Below, piece after piece: positions 1 through 11,455 of a stretch of 64,000 nucleotides of DNA. Every line of letters begins with the position of its first letter. Positions within the stretch are counted from its first letter, which is position 1. The notes beneath the pieces were generated by a model that was not told the origin of the DNA, did not search any database, and saw only the letters and a program-made list of their open reading frames with translations. Both the position numbers and the translations under genes were made by a program. The DNA is from Kalmusia sp. IMI 367209 (lineage: Eukaryota; Ascomycota; Dothideomycetes; Pleosporales; Didymosphaeriaceae): NCBI GenBank assembly GCA_027946365.1, contig JAPEUQ010000013.1, positions 372,001 through 436,000 on the forward strand. The letters are read 5' to 3'.

Positions 1-185
1 CACCATATGCCGCGAACCCCTCCATTCGCCCGTGCAATCCCCGATATCAGATCGAGGCTCGGAGCCCATTCAGCCGACCCGTTACACAAACGTCAAAACA
101 TGCATGAAAAGCCAACCGCCCCATCCTGCTCTACCTACACTACCCGCATATATGATGCACGCGTACATGCGTGACCAGAGGGGTA

Positions 186-210
186 GGGCAGGGCAGGGCA
201 GGGCAGGGCA
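186..210. repeat. (GGGCA)5 pentanucleotide repeat
   Basis: Five head-to-tail GGGCA units, followed by degenerate AGGCAGG. It lies about 35 bp from a CAG repeat. Seen directly; no coding context. Confidence 0.9.
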
Positions 211-241
211 AGGCAGGCGTGCATGCGTGCGCAGCGCAGGC

Positions 242-244
<3 letters not shown>

Positions 245-274
<30 letters not shown>
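245..274. repeat. (CAG)10 trinucleotide microsatellite
   Basis: Ten perfect CAG units. They would read as poly-Gln, poly-Ser or poly-Ala in forward frames, but no supportable gene spans them, so I treat them as an intergenic microsatellite. Confidence 0.9.
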
Positions 275-276
<2 letters not shown>

Positions 277-2273
277 GTCGGCGAGATAGATTAGCGAGGA
301 AGGAGAAAAAGAGTGGTGGTGTGCTGGCTGCAGTTCCGATGAGCATATACAATGTCCTAATACGGCTTACAGGCACACACCACACGGCGTCACGGGACGG
401 AAGACGGGAACGGAGGGGGGCTGTGGTGTGGTCGCGCAGACGGCGGAAGAAGATACATGCTGTGACGTTCACATGTGAATGTGCCGGGTTTACTTTTGCA
501 CAAGGGCGGGCTGAATGCGTGGTGGACGGGTGTGGTGAGTGAGGGCTGTGTGTGTGTGCTGCTTGGGTCCTTGCTGATGCTTTGTCTGTGGTGGATTGGG
601 ATGAGCGCGTCTGCTTGTTCGAGATGCGCTGCGGAGTATACCGTGTACTCGCTTGCCCTAGGGCGCAGAGTGATGTTTCCGTTGATACATTATGGAACGG
701 ATTGACTTCAGATGATCAATAGACACGCGGAGTCGCGTGCGCTGTTGCACCTCTACATGGTTGTGGCGGCCCAAGATCAGCATCTGGAATCATCTGTCAT
801 CTACCTAGCAGCTCCTACGCAGGCAGCCTGACTGTGTAAGTGCGAATTTGCGCCGCGTAAGAGCTACGATGGGTCATCCTGAGCAAGCTCGTCTAGGATG
901 AGAACAGAGAGTGGAGCCCAGAGGTGTTGTTATGGCCCGACTGCCTGTGGCGCACGCATATCACGCCCGCAGCTCAACACCACAAACCAACCTGCGTACA
1001 CCGCTCTGGATGAAACGGCCTGGGCGACTGCTTGGCCCAGGGAAACGGCTTGCTTCGGCAGCTCAGCCGCATCCCCTAGCACCTGTCAGAGCCAACAATA
1101 CACTCTCACCGACATCGCTTCCTGGCCTGCGAGCAGCCAGGGCAACCGCATTGCGCGACGAAGGAGCACAATCTCTCGCCGTCGCACATCAGCCGCTTTA
1201 TCTTGCATGCGAGTCTACCCGATGCACGAGGGCATTCCTGGGCCATCCATTGGCTGAGGAGGGTTGAACTGATAGAGAATGCGAGGTAGGGACGAGGCAG
1301 CGCTGCTGTGGGTGTCGCGAAGGGGGAATGCTGTGGTGAGCTTGGGGAGGGACCGAGGAAAGAACCGGGAAGGGCTCGCTGGGGAGGATGATGCAACTGG
1401 GAGCACAATAGATAACAGGATGACGAATTTGCGCGCTTCCTGCTGCCGGTGCTGGTCCCAAAGACAAGGCAAAGGCAGCACGGTTGCCGACGCGCACGTC
1501 GGTGGATAAGCGCAGGGGCATGTATCCTGCACAGAGCACGACCTTACCCCCTTCCCTCAATCAACCTCTGCCCAGGTGCGGCACCACCCACGTTTTCCAG
1601 GTCGCTTTATCTATGGATGCAATGGTGTGTGCTGTGCTCATGGACGGGCCCACGGTCCAGGTACCGCGTCGAGCAGTGGCGCACCGTAATCTTCCATAAT
1701 AATTTGCTTTGCTATTTTTTTCTCACCGCAACGGTCGAGCCGCTGTGGTGGTTGTCAGACCTTTTGTCACTACTTTAGCTCTCCCGCTGCCCGCCGCTAC
1801 TGGAAAAGGACTTACCATTCTGCCCCTGGGAGCTGTTTTTCTCATCTTCTCCCTCACGCGACTTTGAGTGATTTTTCGGACGGGATTCTCTTTCAAGCCG
1901 TCGTCGGCTTTTTGTCGTGCGTCTGCGCGGTCCGCGGGCGCCTGTCGGCTACCTCGCTTTGTGAAGGGAGATCGTCGTCGTATATTGTCGTGTGATCCGG
2001 GTTCGTCACCGCACATCCCATCTCCCTTGAGACTACCGAAGCTTGGTGCAGTGGTGCTGTCACGAACGAAACTGGGGTACCGGTACACAGCTTCACGTGC
2101 TTTGCCTCTTCAACGGCGCTGTTGGGACCACAGCACTTACAAATTTCGCCGTCAGCCCGCATCGTAAAATTTCAACGTCGCTTTCAAAATACTTCGTCGC
2201 CACTAAACCGACTTCATAATTCCCAATCATCAAGAAAGAGATATTTGAAATTAACATTTGAAGCGTTGTTGGA

Positions 2274-3170
2274 ATGACACCGAATTTGTTCATCGCGACC
2301 CAGAAGGTTTTCCAGCCGCACAAATGGTTCAAGAAGCAAAATGAGCGGCCGAAGAGGAGGACCGAGCATTGGAAGGAGCCCGTCCCCGGGGTGTACGAAT
2401 ATATCCCCGGTCGCGGCTGGTATCTCGTAGCAACGTACAAAGAACATAGCGACACCGAAAGTACATTGGTTGACTCCAAGGAAGGAGGACCCGTCGGAGG
2501 AAACATCGAAGAAAAAGCAAAGGACACGGTCCAAATGCCTTCTCCCGTACCAGTCCGTTATTCCAAGGTCCTAAAAAAGTATCTCCTGAATCCGGACTAC
2601 GAGAAACGCAAGAAGTACGGCGTGATCGAGAACTCGCGCGGCCGCATGGTCCAGGTGGGCTTCTTCCAGCTCGACGACGGTGTCGCGTGGGTGAACTGCT
2701 GGGACGACGAGGGCGAATTTATTCCGGGCCCGTACAAGCTATGGTGCATCGACGTCCACACCGACAAATTTCGACACATGATGCGAGGCGACGACCCGGA
2801 CTACCAGCGATCGCAGTCCAACTCCCGTGTCAACTCCCGGGCGAACTCTTTCGAACGCGAGAGGGGTTCCCGTCGAAATAGTCAGGAGTCGCGGAGCACC
2901 CAGTATCGCACTGGCCCTGGAAGTACGCTCGACGGACCCAGTGTGCCCTCGACGCGAGCGAATAGCATCAAGGGTCTCACGCCATCTAATCCTACGTCGA
3001 AATCTGCTAGTCAAGCGAACTCGCGGCGGAGTAGTCCTACGCGCGGTCAGCGGAGCCCTAGGATACCGCTCGACGATGCAAACCCTAAGCTGAGGGAGTT
3101 GGCGATGCAACAAGCGGCCAAATCACGCTCAAGCCGCTCGGTTGAGGCGTCAAAGGCTACAACGGGGTAG
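2274..3170 (+). CDS. Hypothetical protein, globular N-half and Ser/Arg-rich tail
   Basis: An intronless 298-residue protein I do not recognise. The N-terminal ~175 residues look globular, with many Trp and Tyr (for example a VPGVYEYIPGRGWY segment near residue 40 and a GVAWVNCWDDEGEFIPGPY segment near residue 140). The C-terminal ~120 residues are low complexity, rich in Ser, Arg and Asn with repeated SRxNS-type motifs, so probably disordered and possibly phosphorylated. The ATG at 2274 opens the frame; the upstream sequence is pyrimidine-rich, as is usual for a fungal 5' leader. No signal peptide or membrane segment is visible. Coding status is inferred from length and composition; function is unknown. 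Confidence 0.6.
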   Translation: MTPNLFIATQKVFQPHKWFKKQNERPKRRTEHWKEPVPGVYEYIPGRGWYLVATYKEHSDTESTLVDSKEGGPVGGNIEEKAKDTVQMPSPVPVRYSKVLKKYLLNPDYEKRKKYGVIENSRGRMVQVGFFQLDDGVAWVNCWDDEGEFIPGPYKLWCIDVHTDKFRHMMRGDDPDYQRSQSNSRVNSRANSFERERGSRRNSQESRSTQYRTGPGSTLDGPSVPSTRANSIKGLTPSNPTSKSASQANSRRSSPTRGQRSPRIPLDDANPKLRELAMQQAAKSRSSRSVEASKATTG

Positions 3171-4083
3171 CTGGACGACTGTAGTGGCGTTTGTGTCGGT
3201 GTTGCTTCGCAGTGGTGGAAGACAATCAAGCGGCGCTACCTTTGGTGGCAACAGCGACTGACAAACACCTTCACTTTCCACGTGGCGCTCTTGACAACCA
3301 TTTTTCAAAGATATTCTTTATTCACGGCCAGCGAAAGGCTGCACGGTTTCGCTATAGGCAGGCGTTCCGGTTTAATATTTCCTTTCTTTTCCCTTCTAGA
3401 CATTGTTACTATTATTCGGCGTCACAGCGATGGGACAAGCTCAAAAGTATATGGTATACCCAGTCAACATCATGTATGACAACTGCAATGTATTTAATCT
3501 TCAGGAGTTTCATTAGCGGAAGCAATTTCATGTCCAGCTTCTTGTCATCCGGAAGCGTTTGCAATCTTACAAATAGGGTTGGCCGTGTTACAACACTGTG
3601 ATGTGAAGCCCTGTGAAAAGATCATCTTTCAATGTTGGAGTTGGTCATTCTGGCTGTCGTGTATCCAGATGTGCTGGCAGGTCCATCTGTTTGTGGGTTT
3701 ACAACGTCATGGCGCCAGTTCGTCTCAAACGACAGTGACATGTCTCGCTTTCACTTCTCCGACGCTACCCTTCACGTTTGGCTTCAAGTTCTTTTAAACA
3801 TACCCACTTTGCTTCACGGTTTAGAAATCCACATTCAAGACTCCATCGCTTGAACGTGAAAGTCACGTCCAGTAGTAGAATCATACCGTGTTAGGTTCGA
3901 CGCGTAGTGGTAGTCGGTGTATAAGTACAGCTTCCCATCGTTATCTGCATATACTCTTCATCTTTTGCAAACCATCCTTCGTAAACCCTGGTCAGCAGCA
4001 CTCCTCGTATCCTGTGTCACAAGATCAATACTTCAACCATCAACTCTTGACCAAAGCCAGCGCGGTGCGCTTCACTGAGCACC
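3171..4083. other. Intergenic stretch
   Basis: No supportable gene. It should hold the 3' end of the preceding transcript and the promoter and leader of the gene at 4084. AT-richer than its flanks; no repeat seen. Confidence 0.55.
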
Positions 4084-7000
4084 ATGTCTAGCCTCTATGA
4101 TATCCGTGATGAACCAACAACTTACAATGAGCTTCTCGATATCTCCGACTTCCTAGCTACCGAGCACGACTATCGACGTATCGAAACTGTAGCTGCAGCT
4201 CTCATCCGCATACGTCTCGCCTGCGCGGAAAATATACCCATCGATGCCGCAGAGCTTTTACGATTGTTGGCTGACCTTGAGGGCGTAGGTGTGAGAGGAT
4301 GGTATGTTGCGCACGAAGCGACGAAGAGGATAGACTATTTTGACTCCCTGGAGTATGAAGTGCAGTTTAGGAATGGGTTAGTGGAGGAGCTGAAAGAGGA
4401 GCAGAAGCTGTTGCGAGGCCAAGTGGATGAGTTGTTGCGTGAGAGGCTGGTACAACTCCAACCTATGACGTTCAGGAATATACGGCGAGTCTGTCAGGTA
4501 ACTGGGTTGCAGAATGAAGAAAAGGTCCGGGTAGATCCGGAGCAAGAAGATGATGGCGCTGTGAAAGAGCTCGCCGAGTTGGTCGAAAGACTGGACGGGC
4601 TTGTCAACCAGTTCAATAGACTGCTGAGTGTCGAACAGTCGGTTGCAAGGGTCCCACCACCAGACTCACAGTGCGTACTGTACGACATTGAAGAAGACAA
4701 CGTGGAGGTTCAGCAGGACGGCAATAGATCGGAAGAAACAGAGCTTCTCGGCAAGCAAGAGTCGACCATTGTTGAAAAGTCTCAGACTAAAAGTGAGTCT
4801 CCCGTGATCATTGAAGCAGGCAGTACCATGGAAAGATCCACCATAGAATATCCGCCTCCTCTGTTCCCCGCGAACGATGAATCCAAAACAATGTGGATGC
4901 CATCCAACGTTGAGCACATTCTTTGGACTCAAGACTGCAAAGACGGCGAATGCCTCCTCAAAAGTCCCGGATCGCCTCTCGTTGCACAGCCACCACCTTC
5001 TGATAAACCTGGGCGCGACTTCCTCGAGCAGGAGGCTAGTGACGGACCGTGGCTCAGAGGTGGTGCTTCGTCGCCTGGTCCGGCATCTGAATGTTCCTGG
5101 ACCCAGAACGCGTATAGTCTCGGAGATCACTGCGGGATCGGTAGACCGACACCAACACACGAAGATCAATATACTGAGCATTTGCAAGTCTGGGTAGAGT
5201 ACGCTCGTATCCTTCAGCTTCAAAACGCTTCCCATGATCGTATGATTGATCACTTGCAAGAGATTCTCAAGGATACGGAAGAGACCATCGAATGGCAGGA
5301 TCAGGAGCTTTCGCGAGCATATTGTAGGATCGGAGACCTGAAGCGCAAAATGCATACGGCCAGGCAAAAGGCATTTGTTGCGGGAGAAGAGGCGAAATCT
5401 GCAAAGGCTGAGGCGCGAATGTTGCAGCATCAGATGCTAGCAATCAATGAGCAGGCTGTCCAATTTTGCGCAAAACTTGACGAACAGGAGCAGCAAATGC
5501 TAGCATTATATCCAGAGTCCCCTGAGCGGGAATTACTAAAGACAGTTGAGATGCGAGGGGGCGCAGGAGGATCGCATCTACCAACCACCAATCCCTCGCC
5601 AGTACAGAGTCCTGTGGAACCTGAATTCGAATCAAGCACGCAGACCGCAGGAGCAACAGGTTTCTACTTTTTCCCCAGCGCCTCCATTATCGTCCTTCTT
5701 TCCAATCCTCTTTGTTACTTCCAGTACCCGAAACACACATCCCTGCCTCAAATCCGCCAAATTCTGAAGACGCGATGCGCTGACGGTCAAGAACAAAATC
5801 AGCATCTCCGCCAGATCCACGATATATTCGAGAACAGAGATGATATTGGTGTACAGCTGCCAGATACAAGTACTGGACGACAGGTGTTCATCAGTATGCC
5901 TGAGATTAAAGACGACTCCACCAGTGAGAAAGGTGGGCACAAAGGCAAGAGTAAATGGGATAGGAGCTTCGGGCCGTACGAATATCAATACGAGCACATG
6001 CTCAAAAAGAGTATTGAGAGTCTAAGGGTACCAGTCGCGAATGATAGATCGCATCTCTCGCCAGTCAGTGGTACAGACGACGGAAAGTTCTGTGATGCTG
6101 GAGACCTGATCAACAAGATTGAGCACGAGGCTGAGAGAACAATGGCACGATCGGACCATATGGTGCCACATATATGCAAAGAGATACCAAGTCCAATTGC
6201 AGTTCGATCTCTCAATGAGAGACGAAATTTCTACGATTCTTTATCACTACCCCCTACCACAGTGGGCTCCATGTTTCCTACTGGTCGCAACCCTCGTATT
6301 CAGCGTCAGCGAAGTCCTGTCGTCCCCGAGGCTCAGGTAACTCCGCATCCAGCTCATATTCCAAAAAGATTGGTCTGCAGTAAAGACAATCACCCGTCGA
6401 AGGAGACCGATGCCCATTACAAAAAGATCTCAGAATCTGACCGCCCAGCGAACTTCGTTTACGAGCTCGGTATAGCTAGTGGAAGGCCGTCCCTCTCTTC
6501 GTCATATGTGTTCATTGACAAGAAAGAAGAGGACGAGGATTTCAAAGGCGAAGGAAAGGGAGAGGAAAATTGGGAGATGTGGCGCCACAAAAAGGGCGAA
6601 GGATGTGAGGTATCGCTTCCCCATTCCCGCCTCGATGCTACTCGAGATAGGTGTTCACATTGCGATCTCCCCTTTGTGCAGAAGAGCTGGAGGAATTGGG
6701 AATTCGAAGATGGCCTAATTTCGCCTCATGATTTGAAGGGGAAAGCTCTGGTCATCAAATCAAGACCTAACTCTCCGAAGATCAGTGAAGACTGCCCGGC
6801 CAGTGAAGAATACTTACATACCATCGCGTCACCGCTGAGACGGGTGCCTTCACGCCTAGATGACAGCACGCCTCCGTTAAGACGTGAGTCTTCAAATCCG
6901 TATCTTAGAGGTGGCGCAGAGGAGATCGAATGGACGTTTCTCCAAAACGCGAGATACGATGCCACATCTTTGGGTTGGATGGAAGATGCCGATCTCAAGA

Positions 7001-7674
7001 GACCACTTGGTCTTCGAAAACGCTTCTTAGAAGATTATTACCATGGCAAGACCGATCTTCCGATACACAGCCTCCAGCGACGAAGACGCAGCCACGACAA
7101 GGGAAGCACAGAAAATCAAGATCGATTTACTCTACATGAGAAGTCACCGATCGTACAATATAATTTGAGGGGAGGTCACCTGCCGCCGCCAAATAAGCCA
7201 ATGCGAGTGGAAGTATCCGCGCCTCCCAAAGGCCAAGGAAGGCCTGGTGTACGTACAAAAGAATTTGTGTGTGATCGCTTGGTAGCTTTATCACGAAACC
7301 TGGATATGGTCGATCCGAACAGTATCAGAGCTCATTCTCTCCTCGCTAGACTGCGTGCGGACATCAAGGTGATGGAAAGCGAGTTGGGACCTGGGATCAC
7401 CGACAGGCCAAAAAATGAAGCCAGTCCCTCGACGGACTGCAGGATAGGAAAGGACCCTGAAAAACTCTGCGGTACCCCTTCACTCTCGGACAAGAGACTG
7501 ATGTTCTGCCCTCGTATTCCTAGTCTAACACATGACTCTTTTAGGGAGCCTAGTGGACAGGAGAGACGGTGCCAGTGGATTCCCGTGACGGTTGCAGGGC
7601 CTTCTAAGGAGAAGAGAGCAGTGAAGAGAGCAGACGGGAATAAAGAGTATGATGGGATGGTGTGGGGCAGTTAA
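4084..7674 (+). CDS. Large hypothetical coiled-coil protein
   Basis: A single open frame of 1196 codons; I do not recognise the family. The N-terminal ~130 residues are helical and charged. A long heptad-like stretch around residues 365-475 (ending in a KAEARMLQHQMLAINEQ region) is probably a coiled coil. The rest is polar, with scattered Pro/Ser-rich parts and probably disordered. Near residues 520-545 the frame passes through a hydrophobic patch (YFFPSASIIVLLSNPLCYF) encoded by a strongly pyrimidine-rich tract ending in CAG at 5722-5724. That looks like an unremoved intron 3' end, so the model may include an intron, for example 5602-5724 (123 nt, frame-preserving). Length and composition support a real gene; function is unknown. 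Confidence 0.6.
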   Translation: MSSLYDIRDEPTTYNELLDISDFLATEHDYRRIETVAAALIRIRLACAENIPIDAAELLRLLADLEGVGVRGWYVAHEATKRIDYFDSLEYEVQFRNGLVEELKEEQKLLRGQVDELLRERLVQLQPMTFRNIRRVCQVTGLQNEEKVRVDPEQEDDGAVKELAELVERLDGLVNQFNRLLSVEQSVARVPPPDSQCVLYDIEEDNVEVQQDGNRSEETELLGKQESTIVEKSQTKSESPVIIEAGSTMERSTIEYPPPLFPANDESKTMWMPSNVEHILWTQDCKDGECLLKSPGSPLVAQPPPSDKPGRDFLEQEASDGPWLRGGASSPGPASECSWTQNAYSLGDHCGIGRPTPTHEDQYTEHLQVWVEYARILQLQNASHDRMIDHLQEILKDTEETIEWQDQELSRAYCRIGDLKRKMHTARQKAFVAGEEAKSAKAEARMLQHQMLAINEQAVQFCAKLDEQEQQMLALYPESPERELLKTVEMRGGAGGSHLPTTNPSPVQSPVEPEFESSTQTAGATGFYFFPSASIIVLLSNPLCYFQYPKHTSLPQIRQILKTRCADGQEQNQHLRQIHDIFENRDDIGVQLPDTSTGRQVFISMPEIKDDSTSEKGGHKGKSKWDRSFGPYEYQYEHMLKKSIESLRVPVANDRSHLSPVSGTDDGKFCDAGDLINKIEHEAERTMARSDHMVPHICKEIPSPIAVRSLNERRNFYDSLSLPPTTVGSMFPTGRNPRIQRQRSPVVPEAQVTPHPAHIPKRLVCSKDNHPSKETDAHYKKISESDRPANFVYELGIASGRPSLSSSYVFIDKKEEDEDFKGEGKGEENWEMWRHKKGEGCEVSLPHSRLDATRDRCSHCDLPFVQKSWRNWEFEDGLISPHDLKGKALVIKSRPNSPKISEDCPASEEYLHTIASPLRRVPSRLDDSTPPLRRESSNPYLRGGAEEIEWTFLQNARYDATSLGWMEDADLKRPLGLRKRFLEDYYHGKTDLPIHSLQRRRRSHDKGSTENQDRFTLHEKSPIVQYNLRGGHLPPPNKPMRVEVSAPPKGQGRPGVRTKEFVCDRLVALSRNLDMVDPNSIRAHSLLARLRADIKVMESELGPGITDRPKNEASPSTDCRIGKDPEKLCGTPSLSDKRLMFCPRIPSLTHDSFREPSGQERRCQWIPVTVAGPSKEKRAVKRADGNKEYDGMVWGS

Positions 7675-8230
7675 CGGTAATGAATTGATCTGCAGGTGAG
7701 CGCTTTTGTGCAAGAAACGTATCTATTAGGGTTGCACATGGGGTGCACAGTCTTAGTCATGTGATATGCATACATCACATTAGGATATAAGTCTATACAA
7801 AGTTCTTTACATGCATCAGATGGCCAATAATAGCTGAAAGCGCACTATTTCGCTACATGATACCAGGAGCGTAGGGAAACGCTGGATACCCCACAAATGT
7901 GCACCGTGTGAAATAAATTTAACGATTATCATAGAAAGCAGCCCTTGACATCCTGAATAGAGATTCCAATTGCCGCCAAACGATTTATCATAGCTAACAA
8001 CCAAATAAGTCCTAGTATATCTCCTTTTCGCTAGACGTCCTTGTCTCTATGCTTACTTCCCCTCTTAAGTTGCATCGCTGTTGTACGCTAGCGCCGCAAG
8101 TATGCACTTCACCTACATATATCTCTAAATCTACAATGTTCATCAGCACTTCAAATCAAGAACGTACAAGATCATGTACACACAAAGATATTGAGATAAT
8201 TACAAGGCAAGTTGACCTCTTACTCATTCA
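7675..8230. other. Intergenic stretch
   Basis: No supportable gene. AT-rich flanking DNA between two same-strand genes of unknown function. Confidence 0.55.
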
Positions 8231-8971
8231 ATGAAGGAGTTCGATAGCTTCACAATGCCTCATCCGAACAATGCACTCATCCTGCCAACTGATATCTGCG
8301 CTGTAAATGATTCCCCACAAGTAGCCCACCCTGATCTGACCCCCAACTCCCATCTCAACCCGCCCACTATGTCGAGCGTAGAACACGGTACCCGCCGCCA
8401 CCGTAAACTCACATACCGCCTACGCAACATTGCTCGGCAGGACCCACCAGAGGACCCACCCACCGCTCGACTCACCCGTCGCACTTCCCCCGAACGCGCC
8501 TCCATTGCTTCTCTCCGCGAGAATCGACCCCAGGATGCACAGTGGGAAGAAGCAGCCTGGCACCTTTGTCAAGAGCGCGTCATCCTTCTGGAAGACATCA
8601 CCGAGAATCAAGCCTACCGAAACCCCGATGGCTCGCTCCAATTCCGCTGGTTGTATAAAGTCGCAGCCATGGATATAGACGAGCACGGGGCTCTATTAGT
8701 AGAGCCTGAGCTAAATCTCCGACCAAATGATTCCGTGGCTACCGAGGAGCATGAGTATGTTGAGGAGGAAGAGAGACCTCAAAGAAGACCTCATCCGTTG
8801 AGGACGCAGGCGGTATCTGAGGAGGACGAGGAGGGGGAGTATCGTGAGATCTCGAGTGGGGCGGAGCATGATCAGGGAGGTCGTAAGGAGGGTGATGTAG
8901 AGCAGGCTGCGGTAGAAGCTGATCAAGATGAGCAGGATGATCTCGAAAGCGATATTAGGAGGTTATTGTAG
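8231..8971 (+). CDS. Hypothetical acidic protein
   Basis: An intronless 246-residue protein I do not recognise. The first ~70 residues are polar and Pro-rich; an internal Met near residue 47 could be an alternative start. A basic segment (residues ~53-90) is followed by a short folded-looking part around residues 100-150 with several Trp. The C-terminal ~70 residues are strongly acidic (runs of Glu/Asp). The basic-then-acidic pattern would suit a nucleic-acid or chromatin-associated protein, but that is only inference. No signal peptide or membrane segment. Confidence 0.5.
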   Translation: MKEFDSFTMPHPNNALILPTDICAVNDSPQVAHPDLTPNSHLNPPTMSSVEHGTRRHRKLTYRLRNIARQDPPEDPPTARLTRRTSPERASIASLRENRPQDAQWEEAAWHLCQERVILLEDITENQAYRNPDGSLQFRWLYKVAAMDIDEHGALLVEPELNLRPNDSVATEEHEYVEEEERPQRRPHPLRTQAVSEEDEEGEYREISSGAEHDQGGRKEGDVEQAAVEADQDEQDDLESDIRRLL

Positions 8972-9413
8972 TGTTAGCGTTCGTCATTAACGGTGAACGA
9001 ATATGCATATCGGAAGTCTGGTTTATAGATTTAGCCGATGAGCTCGATGGACTGAACGCATATTATTCATAAAGACATTTTGGTCTTCAATCTTGTCGTG
9101 AGCATTGGGTTGAACGTATAATCAGCCCTGTGCCATAATCATGGACATTATTATCAAATATGTAGCTCTTGTGTACCTCGAATATTGATCTGATTACTAT
9201 AGCACTGGATGAGTCTAGCGTGTCTGCATGTTGAGTTCATTGTGCCGATTGTGATTTTCTTAATTACAACTGTGTAAATCTGGTATCTCTAAATAAAATC
9301 ATGAAAGCTCCGAAGGTCTTGGAAGACCTAGACGGAGCGTAGACCTAGAATTGTCCAGCGCTGATGTTAGAGCGCACCCTACATGATGTGCAGACAGGTC
9401 GCAATCTGTATCA
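8972..9413. other. Convergent intergenic stretch
   Basis: Holds the 3' ends of two converging genes (8231-8971 plus, 9414-11455 minus). AT-rich; nothing else seen. Confidence 0.55.
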
Positions 9414-11455
9414 CTATCTCTTTTCTGATGGCCGATCTGACCACGCTGGAACTGGTCCAGCCATTGCCCCTGGGGCTTGATTATATGTGAATTGTTGCCC
9501 CAAGCCAGCGTAAGGCTGTTGCATTTCATGTCTTGTGGGGGGATGATTCTTCTCCCCTCCGTCTGCCTCATGGATCGCATCCAGACCGCTCCCATCAGCC
9601 TCGAATGGCCCGTCTACGTTACCATCTCCGTGTTTTGGTCCACCGTATATTGGAAAGCCGTCATGGCCAACTAATTCGTGTCTTGGACTCGAGTCCAATT
9701 CTTCCGGGTATGCTGGCTTAGAGCCCGCAAGCTCTTCCGGTGGTAGTGTGACTTTCTTCTCATTACCGGGAGCTTCCATGACACCAAAGTCTTGAGGTGC
9801 TTCTACGAGATTGGTGCCCGCAGGTTTATGTGCATGAGTCACTTGGGCTTGACTTCCTTCGAGTTCGGCGGAAGCCTTAGATTTCCTTCTTCTCCGTATG
9901 TAGAGCCAAGCGCCAATAGCAAATATTATAGCTACCACTGCGACTCCCACGGCTATACCGGCAATCGCACCGGTACCAATGCCTCCAGATGATGATGGTT
10001 GAGAAGAGCCGCCTGAACCACCGTTTCCGCTACCTGTTCCAGAAATGTTCGTTTGCGCATCCTTCGAAAGTATGGGGATAATGTTTCCATTGTTGGTATT
10101 CGAATCCCACCTGCAAGGCCACACGGAAAAGTTTTGACGCTCGTAGTCCGCAATGAGATAAGCCTCCTGCAAGAAAGCCCGACCAAGAGTATATTGCGTA
10201 TCATTTGACGCACGCTTCAGAGGAAAGTAACGTGTTGTCTCCTTGGCGTAAGGCCATGATATGTTGAGATCGAAAGCTGAATAAGGAAACGCTATTGATA
10301 CTGATTTATCATTGCTTGATGCTGGAAGATCTGGCGAAATGTTGAAGGTAATCGTTGGGTTGAGTTTTGAAAGCGTGTCATGTTGTGATGAGTTTAGAGT
10401 GTATAGTTCGGAAGTGGAATTCCAGGTCAAGCCAAATGCATTCTCGAAGGCTTCACACACTGATCGCGGAAGCCACAAATGTGGTATGGTCGAATCAATC
10501 ATGGCGAATATGCCGTCTTTGAGTAGTTCCGATTCTGAAGATGATGATGTTGTTTTGCTGGTCGTTATGGAGGAAATGCCAACAAGGAGGTCTCTAGATA
10601 TGTCTGTGTAAAAAGGGAACGTCAAGTCTTGGGCTGTTTCAGATGGTCTGGAGAAGCGTGACTGATCATAACCGCCTAGCGTAAGCGAGCCAAACACCTT
10701 ATTGAGTCCTTCTCCAAGTTAGCAATCATTAAGATGCGGAGCCGCAGCCCAATCCGAACCAAAAGCGATACTTACTGTATGGTGCACCTGCCGTGTAAGC
10801 CCATGATAAACTTGGAATAGAATTCTGATCTTTCAGCAATTGGACGAAGCTCGGTTGCGGACTATTGGGAAATGTCGAAAAGTTTGTCGGACGAGGATTC
10901 AGTCCCAGCACTCCCAACCATGAGAAGGTGGTATCCGCTATGCCAGCGACTACTGAATGTTTCACAGTTGGTTGATTTGAACCCTGCCAGCCTAAAGTCA
11001 CTGTGTCGAATCCGAAATCACCAAAGACATTGTAGTCGAGATTCTCTTCGACCCCAAGCTCGAAGATGGAGTTCGGAATCCAGGTGAGTGAGTTGTTGAC
11101 ATTGAAAGTGCCTCCTCGAGAGTCTGCGCAATTGCTGGGTGCATCTTCAGGACAACCCTCTTCGTATATCACCTATAAGAATGAAGTGCATGAGCATTCA
11201 TCTCACATTCATTACATATTACGGAACTACTCACCCATGTGTTAGGTGACGCTGTTGACGGAAGAACGCGAACATTCTGCGCTTTTTCGCCGACTTGTAT
11301 CGCGAAAGATGACCATGGCCCGTCGTTGCCTTCCCAATACTGAGATACACTGACACCATTCAACAGATGTTTTTTCATATTTGAGGTGGCACGTACCTTG
11401 CACTGATTGGGTCAGGGGTGGTTGTGTTTTCTGCTCGCTGTTCGACAATTCTCAT
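9414..11455 (-). CDS. Membrane-anchored pepsin-like protein lacking the first catalytic Asp
   Basis: Four exons: 11397-11455, 11235-11349, 10776-11172 and 9414-10708, giving 621 residues. Introns are 47, 62 and 67 nt, all GT-AG. The fold is A1 (pepsin-like), with a typical SQYWEGNDGPW entry segment and a GSLTLGGYD segment. Where an active enzyme has its first DTG, this protein reads STA (Ser51); the second lobe keeps an Asp in AMIDST (near residue 262). A Gly/Ser-rich linker leads to one membrane helix (about residues 436-460) followed by an RRRRK stop-transfer signal and a ~160-residue polar tail. So it is probably a non-catalytic surface protein with an exposed pepsin-like domain and a cytosolic tail. 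No signal peptide is visible at this start; an in-frame ATG at 11506 adds 17 residues without one, so a 5' exon may be missing. Confidence 0.75.

Larger units (their letters stand above)
1..2273. other. Left-end gene-poor stretch
   Basis: I see no supportable gene here. The open frames are short, overlap on both strands and match no family I know. The stretch holds two simple repeats (listed separately) and, near its right edge, the pyrimidine-rich leader expected upstream of the gene starting at 2274. Confidence 0.6.

Noticed and set aside
4666..5430. 254-codon minus-strand frame inside the 1196-codon gene
   Set aside because: Fully contained in a longer plus-strand frame with better protein-like composition; no start context or family match.
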